From positions 434,001 through 498,000 of the forward strand of contig NZ_JAAVUS010000004.1 in assembly GCF_018449525.1 (NCBI RefSeq): a stretch of DNA of 64,000 nucleotides, written 5' to 3'. Shown in pieces: positions 55,770-64,000 of this stretch. The notes below the pieces were generated by a model. That model was not told where the DNA came from. It did not search any database and saw nothing but the letters and a program-made list of their open reading frames with translations. This DNA is from Bradyrhizobium sp. dw_78. GTDB taxonomy: Bacteria > Pseudomonadota > Alphaproteobacteria > Rhizobiales > Xanthobacteraceae. Made by a program: the position numbers and the translations under genes. Position 1 is the stretch's first letter. Every line of letters starts with the position of its first letter.

Positions 55770-56708
55770 CTACTTGTAGATACCTTTCACGGCTTCGATG
55801 TCGCCGGCGCTAAGGTGGTCCCGTTGCCCCAATCTCACGTTCGCAGGTAGCGGCCCCTTCGGAACGATCGTGGGCTTTGAAGGATCACAGGCAAAGGCGT
55901 TGGCTTCGTAGTGCATGATCGAATCGAAGTCGTAGACGCCTCGGTCCATATAATCGCTCGTATATTTTTCGAACTGTCCTTCGTACTGTAACGGGATATT
56001 CGACATCACGATCTGGACACGCTGATCTCTGTCTTCCCGGTTTTGCTCGTGTCCAAGGCCAATGACATGACCGATTTCGTGCATGATCTGTCCCACGCCA
56101 CAGCCACGAACCAGACGGACGGACTGGCGTCCGCCCCGTCTTCCGATATGATCTGACAGGCACGCGTTTGCATCCTCGCCCGTCGTAAATGAAACGAAAT
56201 CTGGATATGTGCTTCGCAGATCAAACGTGCGTTCGGCGAAACGCACGGGAGTGACTTTGGTCCAAGCGGCCATTGCCTGCCGAACCGCAGCAACCGAATC
56301 CGGAGTCAGCGCGGGGTCGATTTCAAACGGAATGAGCCCGTTAAGCCACCTGTCGGGTCCGCTTAATACCGATTTGAGCACCTTTCCGAACGGATGCATT
56401 CCCGACGAGTCGGTAATGGGAGCACCATCGAAAAGGCGAATAGCTCCTTCCACTCTGGTAGCATCCTTCAACATTCTCGCATCGCCCAAGACAATATCGC
56501 CCTCGACGATTGCCAATGTTCCCACTTTCACGAACGAGACGACCTTCTTGGCATTTCCGGTATCGACTACGACGGAGTCCGCCTGTCCACGGGGATATTC
56601 CAGCTGTGCAATATTGGTCGCACTGGAATTGGCGCATTCCGCCATCGCCGCGTAAGGCCGATTAATCACAGCGCAGAAAACGACGGCGGCCAACAGGATT
56701 TTGCTCAT
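55770..56708 (-). CDS. Astacin-like (M12A) zinc metalloprotease, exported
   Basis: A 312-aa secreted metalloprotease. The signal peptide is MSKILLAAVVFCAVINRPYA. The zinc site is HEIGHVIGLGHEQNREDRD, an almost ideal astacin signature with three histidines and the catalytic Glu. The Met-turn is SIMHYE with the downstream Tyr. A pro-region of about 100 residues precedes the catalytic domain. The start at 56708 is chosen for the signal; an ATG at 56762, one base after the upstream stop, would add 18 residues. It sits between a lipoprotein and a trypsin-like protease gene. Confidence 0.85.
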   Translation of the reverse strand: MSKILLAAVVFCAVINRPYAAMAECANSSATNIAQLEYPRGQADSVVVDTGNAKKVVSFVKVGTLAIVEGDIVLGDARMLKDATRVEGAIRLFDGAPITDSSGMHPFGKVLKSVLSGPDRWLNGLIPFEIDPALTPDSVAAVRQAMAAWTKVTPVRFAERTFDLRSTYPDFVSFTTGEDANACLSDHIGRRGGRQSVRLVRGCGVGQIMHEIGHVIGLGHEQNREDRDQRVQIVMSNIPLQYEGQFEKYTSDYMDRGVYDFDSIMHYEANAFACDPSKPTIVPKGPLPANVRLGQRDHLSAGDIEAVKGIYK

Positions 56709-56763
56709 GTGATCGGCCCGATCTACGAAGAACTCTGGTAGCTTCAGCGAGAAGACATCCATT

Positions 56764-58311
56764 TCATTGGCGACCGAGCAGGATCGCTTGATTGTTGATG
56801 ATCCTGCTCTGCTCTGAGGGTTGACTGGGTTCGCCAAGAGCCAGTTGAAGAAGATGTGTGCGATTGACCGTGACGGATGCGAGGGTGCCACCGAGCCCCG
56901 GCCCCTTCCACTGAAGGAGTGTCCAACTTGGCGAAATCCCGCCACCATAGGCTACGACGAACTCCACCGTATGACCGATTGAATCGAACGGAGGATTGGG
57001 ACTAGAAGCGGTGGGCGCCGCGGCTGCGAGCTTCTGTGCATAGTCAGCTTCGCCCTCCGCTCGTTTCGAAAACTGAATGGCCGATCGTTTAACACCTTCC
57101 GCCTGATCAAAGAGTTTCGTGAGAGCTGTGAGATCATTCTTCTGCTTTGCGCTGTCTGCCGCCGCCTGCGTGGCATTGATGATGGTAAGCGCCGTTTCCG
57201 CGCCTTCCTCTTCGTCTTGGTGCAGGACGCATTTCTTTCCGTTTTTGGTGAACTCTTCAAAGGTGGCTTTTGCTCCGCATAGATCTTTTAGTGCTTTATC
57301 CCGGACGTCGCGCAAGCTCGATATGCTATTTAACAACGCATCCCGCGTCGCACTGAACTGCTGATTTGTCTCCTTGGTAGCAACAGACTGGAATCTGTTT
57401 TTGGTCTCGTTCAACTGCGCAAGGGCCTTTTCGACCGCGGCGAGCGAGGACATCGTTGCCGCCAGACTTGAGGCAGCCAATTTTTCAGCGTCGCTTGTAT
57501 CGTTTACGTCGCTTTGAATGCTGGCGAGCATTTTATTCGTAACTATCAGTTGGTCCGGGCTCAGCGGCGGCAGATTTGTCTGCGGGGAAAGGCTTACGGC
57601 ATCGTTCGAGCCGGTTGGCAGAGGAGATGGTTTTGCGATGGTCGCGGGCAAAGACGGCTTTGCCACGGCGCCGGGTGCGGGATGTTGACCGGCATGCAGA
57701 TCACCATTGATCACCGGATAAAGCGTGGCGTCGATCCACTCCCGCAAGCCCAAATGACCAACCAACCCCATTTGTTGCTCTATCGCACACCGGTCTGGAA
57801 GACTGTTCCCCAAGCTCCTGCTCCACTCACTGAGTTCTTTGAGGGAAAAGGAAATGCTAATGACCTCGGCCCGGACGGCCTGCGCGCCGGCGTTGGCGTT
57901 CGCTGATAGGGTGAAGAACTGGGCTACGGTTCCCAACGTTGTTCCCGGCACCGACGTTGGCCCGGCCGCGGCGTTAACCGCGCTACGCTGCGTTACCGTG
58001 TAAGAGCCGGAGGGCGCGATGCCGCCCTGCTCGTTGGCCTCGAGCGTGAGGTCGGCTTTGATGGTCCAATCGCTCAACCAAAGCAGCTTTCGGCGGACGT
58101 CGTCAGGCGGCAATTCTAATTGCCTTTTCCTATCAAAGACCAATTTGTCGCCGAACGCGTACACAAGTTCGCATTTGATGCGGTTCACCACATCGCCGAC
58201 GAAAATGTCGCTATCCGACGAACCCGTCGCTTGGTCCAAAGCGGGTACCACCGTGCAACCGCTGGCAAACAAGGCAAACGAAATCACTAAAGCAATGCAA
58301 GAACAGCGCAT
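56764..58311 (-). CDS. Large lipoprotein with coiled-coil region
   Basis: A 515-aa lipoprotein. MRCSCIALVISFALFASGC carries the lipobox ASGC. The N-terminal 200 residues look globular and beta-rich (WTIKADLTLEANEQGG); a Pro-rich linker follows near 205-240, then about 190 residues of predicted coiled coil rich in Ala, Lys and Glu. The last 80 residues (about 435-515) form another globular part. I do not recognise the family. The start at 58311 follows TTGGGGGAA. It heads a three-gene set with two proteases. Confidence 0.7.
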   Translation of the reverse strand: MRCSCIALVISFALFASGCTVVPALDQATGSSDSDIFVGDVVNRIKCELVYAFGDKLVFDRKRQLELPPDDVRRKLLWLSDWTIKADLTLEANEQGGIAPSGSYTVTQRSAVNAAAGPTSVPGTTLGTVAQFFTLSANANAGAQAVRAEVISISFSLKELSEWSRSLGNSLPDRCAIEQQMGLVGHLGLREWIDATLYPVINGDLHAGQHPAPGAVAKPSLPATIAKPSPLPTGSNDAVSLSPQTNLPPLSPDQLIVTNKMLASIQSDVNDTSDAEKLAASSLAATMSSLAAVEKALAQLNETKNRFQSVATKETNQQFSATRDALLNSISSLRDVRDKALKDLCGAKATFEEFTKNGKKCVLHQDEEEGAETALTIINATQAAADSAKQKNDLTALTKLFDQAEGVKRSAIQFSKRAEGEADYAQKLAAAAPTASSPNPPFDSIGHTVEFVVAYGGGISPSWTLLQWKGPGLGGTLASVTVNRTHLLQLALGEPSQPSEQSRIINNQAILLGRQ

Positions 58312-58665
58312 TTCCCCCAACCCAAACGCAACACGAGACCTCAATTCTTGGGACTGTATTTGGGTATCGGGAAAAAACAACTGGAAATTGAAGTCAATTC
58401 AGCGAACGGCCCGCCCTTTGTCGGCGCAGGCCCTCGCTTATGACGTCGTTGCGACAAAGTACCGATCGAGCGCTAGTTTTGCGCCGAGAGCGCCCCCCTT
58501 CTGCAACGGCTTGCGCCGATAGCCGATCAGCAACATCGCCGATCGCAAGTTTCTCTTCGCTAATCTACGATGGGCATCATTGGCTTGTTGCTCATCCGCC
58601 AATGATGCCTTTTCTATTCGTCCCCGACGTTCGGTGCATTCGCGCCGATGCTTTGGGGGACGGAG
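58312..58665. other. Divergent spacer before trbB with a terminator-like hairpin
   Basis: Between the lipoprotein start and trbB there is no gene. A perfect 12-bp stem (GGCATCATTGGC at 58573-58584, GCCAATGATGCC at 58598-58609) has a 13-nt loop and is followed by TTTT on plus. It would stop plus-strand transcripts entering trbB, perhaps the end of a now missing upstream gene. Confidence 0.55.
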
Positions 58666-59802
58666 ATGGCTGGGACCGAGCGCCACAACGAGACCGCTTC
58701 GCGCGGCGCACGGATGTTGCGCACGGCGCTCGGCCCGGCCATCGCCTCGTTTCTTCAGGATGCCTCGATCGTCGAGGTGATGCTCAACCCCGACGGTCGG
58801 CTCTGGATCGACCGGCTGAAGGGCGGCCTTGAGGATACCGGCGAGCGACTTTCGCCGGCTGACGGCGAACGCATCGTTCGCCTCGTTGCCCATCACGTCG
58901 GGGCCGAGGTGCACCCCTCCTCCCCGCGCGTATCAGCCGAGCTTCCCGAAACCGGCGAACGTTTCGAAGGGCTGATCCCGCCGGTCGTTGCCGCCGCGAC
59001 CTTTGCGATCCGCAAGCCCGCGGTCGCCGTCTTCACCCTCGACGACTATGTCGCCGCCGGCATCATGCACCCCAGGCAGGCCGACGTGCTGCGTCTCGCC
59101 GTGCAGAAGCGCCGCAACGTGCTGGTCGCCGGCGGCACCTCGACCGGCAAGACCACGCTGGTCAACGCGCTGCTCGCCGAGGTCGCCAAGACCTCCGACC
59201 GTGTCGTGCTGATCGAGGACACCCGCGAGCTACAATGCGCGGCGCCGAACCTGGTGGCGCTGCGCACCAAGGACGGCGTCGCCTCGCTGTCCGATCTGGT
59301 GCGCTCGTCATTGCGGTTACGGCCGGACCGCATCCCGGTCGGCGAGGTGCGCGGCGCCGAAGCGCTCGAATTATTGAAAGCTTGGGCGACGGGTCACCCC
59401 GGCGGCGTGGGCACGATCCACGCGGGCTCCGCGCTCGGCGCGCTGCGGCGGCTGGAGCAACTGATTCAGGAGGCGGTGATCACCGTGCCCCGCGCGCTGA
59501 TCGCCGAGACCATCAACCTCATCGTCGTTCTCGCCGTCCTCGCCACCTCGCCGGTCCATGCGGCCGGCTCAAACATGCCGTGGGAGCAGCCGCTGCAACA
59601 GATCCTCGATTCCGTGCAAGGCCCGGTCTCCAAGATCGTCGCGGTGATCATCATCATCACCACGGGCCTCTCGCTCGCCTTCGGCGACACGGCGGGCGGC
59701 TTCCGTCGCCTCATCCAGATCGTGTTCGGGCTGTCGATCGCGTTCGCGGCGAGTTCGTTCTTCCTGAGCTTCTTCTCATTCGGCGGCGGGGCGGTGATCT
59801 GA
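58666..59802 (+). CDS. TrbB-TrbC fusion (conjugative transfer ATPase joined to pilin subunit)
   Basis: Residues 1 to about 285 are TrbB, the VirB11-like ATPase: [13 protein letters not shown], Walker [18 protein letters not shown] and the [15 protein letters not shown] segment. At [10 protein letters not shown] the sequence passes directly into Trb[21 protein letters not shown], then two hydrophobic helices ending [11 protein letters not shown]. The usual C-terminal part of TrbB and the start of TrbC are missing, so a deletion has joined the two genes in frame. GGGGGACGGAG precedes the ATG at 58666. The fusion is unlikely to support transfer: a pilin with no free signal peptide is tied to a cytosolic ATPase. 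Confidence 0.85.
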   Translation: MAGTERHNETASRGARMLRTALGPAIASFLQDASIVEVMLNPDGRLWIDRLKGGLEDTGERLSPADGERIVRLVAHHVGAEVHPSSPRVSAELPETGERFEGLIPPVVAAATFAIRKPAVAVFTLDDYVAAGIMHPRQADVLRLAVQKRRNVLVAGGTSTGKTTLVNALLAEVAKTSDRVVLIEDTRELQCAAPNLVALRTKDGVASLSDLVRSSLRLRPDRIPVGEVRGAEALELLKAWATGHPGGVGTIHAGSALGALRRLEQLIQEAVITVPRALIAETINLIVVLAVLATSPVHAAGSNMPWEQPLQQILDSVQGPVSKIVAVIIIITTGLSLAFGDTAGGFRRLIQIVFGLSIAFAASSFFLSFFSFGGGAVI

Positions 59803-60035
59803 TGGCCGAGCCCACTGAACCTGTCGCCGGCTTCAGCGCGCCCATGCACCGCTCGCTGAGCGACCCGATCCTGCTCGGCGGCGCGCCGCGCACAGTCGCC
59901 ATCGCCAACGGCACGCTGGCTGCTGCGATCGCGCTGGGACTGCGGCTGTGGATTCCCGGTGTCAATCGGCTTGCAAATTTGATCCCTCATCGGCGTCCAA
60001 TTTTGCCCCCTTTGCGCGGCGAGCTTTGCTGGTAG
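59802..60035 (+). pseudogene. trbD: trbD, truncated by IS21 insertion
   Basis: The ATG at 59802 overlaps the TrbC stop (TGATG), as in intact trb operons. The N terminus (SLSDPILLGGAPRTVAIANG, then TLAAAIALGLRLWIPG) is TrbD, an inner-membrane component of the mating apparatus. At 59960 the IS21 terminal repeat begins and the frame runs about 25 codons into IS DNA. The second transmembrane helix and C terminus are lost and are not found on the far side of the IS. Confidence 0.8.
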
Positions 60036-60825
60036 CGCTCGTCTCGTCGGAGCTGGCCGGGATAGCGGAGGCGAGACGAGCGCGGGTGGCGTGATCGTCG
60101 TCTCGGCTCTTGAACCGCCAGCTATCGTTGCCGGTCTCGACAATGTCGCAGTGATGGGTCAATCGGTCGAGCAGCGCGGTGGTCATTTTGGCGTCGCCGA
60201 ACACGCTCGGCCATTCGCCGAAGGCGAGATTGGTGGTTACGATGACGGAGGCGCGCTCATAGAGCCGGCTGACGAGGTGGAAGAGAAGCTGGCCACCCGA
60301 CTGGGCGAAGGGCAAATAGCCGAGTTCATCCAGCACAATGAAGTCCATCCGTGTCAGATGCTCGGCGAGTCGTCCTTGCCGTCCGTTGCGGGTCTCGGTC
60401 TCGAGGCGATTGACGAGATCGACTACGTTGAAGAAGCGGCCGCGGGCACCGGATCGGATGCAGCTTCTGGCGATGGCAATGGCCAGGTGGGTTTTGCCGG
60501 TGCCGGTGCCGCCAACCAGCACGACGTTGCGTTGTTGGGCGATGAAGCCGCCGCCAGCGAGATCATTGACGAGAGTCTGATTGATCGGCGTGCCGTCGAA
60601 CTGGAAGTCGGCGATGTCCTTGGCAAGCGGCAGCTTGGCAATGGTGAGCTGGTATTTGATCGACCTGGCTTGCTTCTCGTTGATCTCGGCGTTGAGCAGG
60701 TCGCCGACAATGCGCTGAGGTTCGTGCTGGCGCTTGACGGCAGTTGCCATGATGTCGTCGAAGGCAGCCTTCATGCCGTAGAGCTTGAGTTCGCCCATGA
60801 GGTCGAAGATTTGGGTTCGTTCCAT
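59962..60825 (-). CDS. istB: IS21-family helper ATPase IstB
   Basis: A 287-aa AAA+ protein related to DnaC that directs target choice for IstA. Walker A is [11 protein letters not shown], Walker [13 protein letters not shown], and sensor-1 [12 protein letters not shown]. The ATG at 60825 overlaps the istA stop (TGATG). The last codons run into the left terminal repeat. Confidence 0.95.
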   Translation of the reverse strand: MERTQIFDLMGELKLYGMKAAFDDIMATAVKRQHEPQRIVGDLLNAEINEKQARSIKYQLTIAKLPLAKDIADFQFDGTPINQTLVNDLAGGGFIAQQRNVVLVGGTGTGKTHLAIAIARSCIRSGARGRFFNVVDLVNRLETETRNGRQGRLAEHLTRMDFIVLDELGYLPFAQSGGQLLFHLVSRLYERASVIVTTNLAFGEWPSVFGDAKMTTALLDRLTHHCDIVETGNDSWRFKSRDDDHATRARLASAIPASSDETSATSKARRAKGAKLDADEGSNLQAD

Positions 60826-62324
60826 CAGATGGTCCTCCGGAGGTTGTCGTAGCGGGCACAATCGGCGATCGGTGCATGACGGAGCGTCAGTGCGGCCGGC
60901 GTCATGATGTTGGCCGGTGGGGCGGGTTCACGTTGACGGGCCAAAATATTGAGCACGACATCGGCGGAATGGACGCTGTGACTGAGCGCTTCGGCACAAG
61001 CCGCTTCCACCGCGGGCAGACCGTCAGTCAGCACCGCGTTGAGGATGTCGACCATCTGCCGATTGCCATCGTCGGTGCTGGCAAGCTTGCGCCGGATCCG
61101 CTCAATCGCGGCCGGCAGCACCCAGTCTTTGAAGGGAGCACCGTTGCGCAAGGCGCCGGGTTTGCGGGCGAGCACTGGCACATAATGCCAGGGGTCGTAG
61201 ACGGTATCGCCGCGGGCAAAGGATCGCGGGTGCTCGGCAACGATGCGTCCATCCTGACGGATCACGATGCGATCGGCATAGGCTTGAACCTCGACCGGTC
61301 GTCCGACTGCGCTGGCTGCGACCGAGTACTTGTTGTTGTCGAAGCGCACCAGGCAGGTCTTCGAGACCGATGCCGTCACCGCATGGAAGCCGTCGAAGCG
61401 GCCAGCATAGGGAACGAGTTTGGGGCGTTCAGCTTCGAACGCTTCCCAGATCGTCTGATCGACCAGCTCCGGATGGCGATGAGCCTTGGCGTAAGCGATG
61501 CATTTGTCGAGCAGCCAGGCGTTTAACTCGTCGAGATTTTTGAACCGCAGCCGCGGCGTGAAGAAGCGTTCCCTGACCAGCCCGACCTGGTTCTCGACCT
61601 GCCCCTTCTCCCAGCCGGACGCTGGCGTGCAGGCGACCGGATCGACCAGATAGTGGCTGCACATCTGCAGGAAGCGGCGATTGTAGAGACGCCCTTTACC
61701 GACGAAGATCGTCTCTACGGCGGTCTTCATGTTGTCGTAGATGCCGCGGGTGCAGGTGCCTTTGAACAGGGCGAACGCCCGGTCGTGGGTATCGAACACC
61801 ATCTCTTGCGTCTCCCGCGGATAGGCCCGCACGAACAGCATGCGGCTGTGACAGAGCCGGACATGGGCGGCCCTCACCATCACCGTGGTGCCGCTCAGCA
61901 AGACCACCTCGTGGCTCCAGTCGAACTGGTAGGCTTCGCCCGGCGCAAAACTCAGCGGGACATAAGCGGCCGCGGTCGATTGCCCGCGTTCTTTGCTCCA
62001 CCGCCTGGCGTAACGCCGCACCGCATCGTAGCCGCCCTCATAGCCGCGGCCGCGCAGCTCTTCGAAGATCCGGATCAGCGTCAGCTGTTCACGAGCGGAT
62101 TTAGCCACGTTCGCCGCAAGCAGCCCGTCAAGTTCTACTGCCCATCGTCCGAGCTTTGGCCGCGGCTGCACTTGCCGCTCATACTCGAAGGAGGTCTCTC
62201 CCGACCTCAGAACCTTCCGGACCGTGTTCCGCGACACATTCAGGTCACGTGCGATCTCCTTGATCGTCTTGCCCTTGATGAAGTGCTCGCGCCGAATCCG
62301 CGCAATCGTCTCCACGACCAGCAT
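60825..62324 (-). CDS. istA: IS21-family transposase IstA
   Basis: A 499-aa DDE transposase. The N-terminal helix-turn-helix is [20 protein letters not shown]. The catalytic core shows Asp in YQFDWSHE, Asp in GIYDNMK and Glu in [11 protein letters not shown]; a C-terminal beta-barrel domain follows ([10 protein letters not shown]). The reading frame is intact and appears functional. It lies just inside the right terminal repeat. Confidence 0.95.
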   Translation of the reverse strand: MLVVETIARIRREHFIKGKTIKEIARDLNVSRNTVRKVLRSGETSFEYERQVQPRPKLGRWAVELDGLLAANVAKSAREQLTLIRIFEELRGRGYEGGYDAVRRYARRWSKERGQSTAAAYVPLSFAPGEAYQFDWSHEVVLLSGTTVMVRAAHVRLCHSRMLFVRAYPRETQEMVFDTHDRAFALFKGTCTRGIYDNMKTAVETIFVGKGRLYNRRFLQMCSHYLVDPVACTPASGWEKGQVENQVGLVRERFFTPRLRFKNLDELNAWLLDKCIAYAKAHRHPELVDQTIWEAFEAERPKLVPYAGRFDGFHAVTASVSKTCLVRFDNNKYSVAASAVGRPVEVQAYADRIVIRQDGRIVAEHPRSFARGDTVYDPWHYVPVLARKPGALRNGAPFKDWVLPAAIERIRRKLASTDDGNRQMVDILNAVLTDGLPAVEAACAEALSHSVHSADVVLNILARQREPAPPANIMTPAALTLRHAPIADCARYDNLRRTI

Positions 62325-62438
62325 CCTCCACCACCTGCTTTGTTACGAAGCAGGCAGCGCAACAGACCAACCTGTAGGGGGTCAATTTTGGACGCCGATC
62401 CCCCGGCTTAGGGGGGCAATATTGCAGGCCGAATGACA

Positions 62439-62680
62439 ATTATTTTCCGCACCTGACGACAACCAAGCTCATTCAGAAGATATCTTGCGGAGAAATCGTA
62501 TTGCCGCTCGTGCGGATCGAGATAAGCCAGAAGGCCGCGAGAGGCGTTCATCTTGTGGATCTGGCCGCATATCTCGATAGACGCGTCGAGATCGCCCGGA
62601 AAGAAATGATTGGCAAAGCCGACTAGACCAGTCTGGACGACTTCAGACGTGAGAGGCGTCCGGAACCGCCCACATGAATT
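62439..62680 (-). pseudogene. Gene fragment truncated by the right end of IS21
   Basis: On the minus strand a frame free of stops from 62680 into the IS reads like protein (GLVGFANHFFPGDLDASIEI, then YLDPHERQYDFSARYLLNEL). It is cut at the IS junction. No ATG is available before the internal one at 62551, so its start was lost, is unusual, or depends on the upstream gene with which it overlaps out of frame. I do not recognise the family. Confidence 0.4.
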
Positions 62681-64000
62681 TCACAACAGGCGTATCAGCC
62701 CATTCGATGTGTTGGGAAAACCGCAACCGAACCTTGCTGCGGGACAGGTCCTCACCATCGATGAAGGAGAAATCCACGACGTCCCCGTCTCCATGAACGA
62801 CATCATAGTCGATCGAGCGAATAATCTCGCTGGAGCAGAGCAGCGCCTGATTGACCATGACGTTGGCGCTATAAACATGAACGCCGTTGATCGTTCCTTG
62901 GTATCCTACGCCGCCCCCGCTCGGCATATTTCTGACATGCCATACGTCAAAATCGCTCAGTGGCGCACCCGGCATTCCCATTACAGCCGCCGTAATATCT
63001 TGACCACATCCGGAATGAGGGACGATGGCGATCGGTGTGGGGCCAACGCTTGCGGCCTGCTCAATCACCCGGCGCCAAAACGGCTCTGATCCATCGGATA
63101 CGTCAACTACGAAATCCAGTTTTGCGCGTTGATAGAGCTCCTGCCACAGTGAATCGGCGAACGCCACCTGCGACTGCAGGACGAACATTGACGGCATCTC
63201 ATCGAAGTCGATACGAGACAACACAGGAACAGTAAAAAGCCCTTTATCCATCGATTGAAATATGTGTTCACTTGGAGGCGCGACTCCGCCCGGCCGGCGA
63301 TGGATGGAATAGCCTTGAAAGCAGGCGACAGCCGGACCATGAGCCAATGCGGCTTCCGTCATTTGCTGCCGAACGATCTGCATCCGTTGTTCATCCAGCG
63401 GCGCGGTTCGCAATCGATTTTTTCTAAGCGTTTGGAAAGCGGAAACGGCGGCAGCAAACATCGCTCGCAGTCGCTCTGCGCCTGCGGGAAAATCGACGTC
63501 GGGCTTGAAAACCCGAGCGGCTCTCTCGGAGATCTGCATTGACTCGGGATCGTTGAACAATTTTTCAATCTGCTGAAGCGGCCAGATCAGAGTTTCGACG
63601 GTCCTGTCATCCTGGAGAATTGGATCGCCTTTCATGGCATCAACCGGTACGGCGACACCGTCGTCTCCCTGTTCCGGCAGATTCGCCAGCATCGCTCCGA
63701 CCAGGGCTGGCCGGAGGGTGTCGACGCCTTCGAGTCCAAAAGCGCCGTAGATCCGTCCGGATACCATGCGCGGACTGGCTGGTTCCGTGAGGTGCCGAAT
63801 CAGGCCATCCAGCGTGGCGCTATAACGGCCTTCGGTGAACCGGGGGGTCAGGGCATACCGGATATAGAATTCGAACAGCAAACGGAACGTGGTCTTCGGC
63901 GTCATTTCCGTCAGCGTTGATCCGTCGGACGACCGCAACGTTCGGTTCAATGTCTGAACGGCAGCCCGCGCAGCGGTCTCCGATGGCTGCTGTTTCGTCG
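62643..64000 (-). CDS. Unrecognised protein, 5' end outside window
   Basis: The frame is open from the right edge to a TGA at 62643, at least 452 codons. A TTG at 63950 could be an internal start but the frame continues above it. Recognisable features are few: an N-terminal helical part, a central PLDEQRMQIVRQQMTEAALA helix, and a C-terminal beta-rich half with GVGYQGTINGVHVYSANVMV. There is no signal peptide, transmembrane helix or nucleotide motif in the visible part. It might be phage- or island-derived; I assign no function. Confidence 0.6.
   Translation of the reverse strand, partial: TKQQPSETAARAAVQTLNRTLRSSDGSTLTEMTPKTTFRLLFEFYIRYALTPRFTEGRYSATLDGLIRHLTEPASPRMVSGRIYGAFGLEGVDTLRPALVGAMLANLPEQGDDGVAVPVDAMKGDPILQDDRTVETLIWPLQQIEKLFNDPESMQISERAARVFKPDVDFPAGAERLRAMFAAAVSAFQTLRKNRLRTAPLDEQRMQIVRQQMTEAALAHGPAVACFQGYSIHRRPGGVAPPSEHIFQSMDKGLFTVPVLSRIDFDEMPSMFVLQSQVAFADSLWQELYQRAKLDFVVDVSDGSEPFWRRVIEQAASVGPTPIAIVPHSGCGQDITAAVMGMPGAPLSDFDVWHVRNMPSGGGVGYQGTINGVHVYSANVMVNQALLCSSEIIRSIDYDVVHGDGDVVDFSFIDGEDLSRSKVRLRFSQHIEWADTPVVKFMWAVPDASHV

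Larger units (their letters stand above)
59960..62438 (-). mobile_element. IS21-family insertion sequence
   Basis: A 2.48-kb element with overlapping istA and istB. The ends are imperfect inverted repeats: TGTCAATCGGCTTGCAA at 59960 and the complement of TGTCATTCGGCCTGCAA at 62438. Each end also holds a second inner repeat around 'atcggcgtccaa', as is usual for IS21. Flanking bases (ttcccgg before, attattt after) do not match, so no target duplication is seen. Confidence 0.9.
47919..64000. mobile_element. Genomic island inserted at dusA (right end outside window)
   Basis: Starting at the 5' end of dusA, the sequence changes to accessory genes: a tyrosine recombinase, a candidate two-gene defence unit, secreted proteases, a decayed MFS gene, remains of a trb conjugation locus, and an IS21-type element. 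Base composition is patchy, with visibly AT-richer stretches at 48-51 kb and 54.5-58.5 kb. No second dusA-derived attachment copy was found by eye before position 64000, so the far end is unknown. Confidence 0.7.

Noticed and set aside
62643-64000. Idea that the unrecognised right-edge gene encodes a phage capsid-like protein
   Set aside because: Only one loosely suggestive strand-turn segment (GYQGTINGVHVYSAN) supports it; too weak to report as a call.

Overview
The window looks like a chromosomal segment of a Bradyrhizobium-like alphaproteobacterium (order Hyphomicrobiales). The basis is high-GC coding sequence, an alphaproteobacterial tRNA-Trp/secE/nusG/rplKA/rplJL/rpoBC cluster, CtrA-type boxes, Tat-exported TRAP binding proteins and several families of palindromic intergenic repeats of the kind common in rhizobia. 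The genus is inferred from familiarity with such proteins, not from a search.

Region 1 (1-16.6 kb, minus strand) is the transcription/translation cluster, read from right to left: tRNA-Trp, a small secreted Gly/His-rich protein, secE, nusG, rplK, rplA, a D-2-hydroxyacid dehydrogenase that interrupts the usual order, rplJ, rplL, rpoB and rpoC. A strong terminator follows rpoC. Beyond it is a partial gene that fuses a flavin oxidoreductase to a methyltransferase.

Region 2 (16.8-47.9 kb) is mostly ordinary metabolism and transport: a class C beta-lactamase-like hydrolase, an MFS/spermidine-synthase fusion flanked by 55-bp direct repeats, a histidine phosphatase, an SDR dehydrogenase, and a LysR-ABC transporter-rutD-rutC cluster that lacks rutA/rutB. 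Then come glutathione reductase, rpiA, gph, moaA, a TRAP transporter (small and large membrane subunits on plus, two tandem Tat-exported binding proteins on minus 3 kb away), an Mrp-type Fe-S carrier ATPase, a beta-hydroxyacid dehydrogenase, a membrane histidine kinase behind a CtrA box, a DUF1289 protein, a membrane aspartic protease and dusA.

Region 3 (about 47.9 kb to the right edge) is accessory DNA. A tyrosine recombinase sits directly beside the 5' end of dusA, a known island insertion site. The cargo includes a two-gene unit with a nucleosidase-fold protein (candidate defence module), a decayed MFS gene, a ribbon-helix-helix protein, an alpha/beta hydrolase, and a lipoprotein/astacin/trypsin-like gene set whose last member is frameshifted. 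Next are remnants of a trb conjugation locus (trbB fused in frame to trbC, then trbD cut by an IS21-family element) and an unrecognised gene running off the window. The island appears immobilised: its conjugation genes are fused, truncated or missing within the window, and the IS21 copy has different broken genes on its two sides and no visible target duplication.
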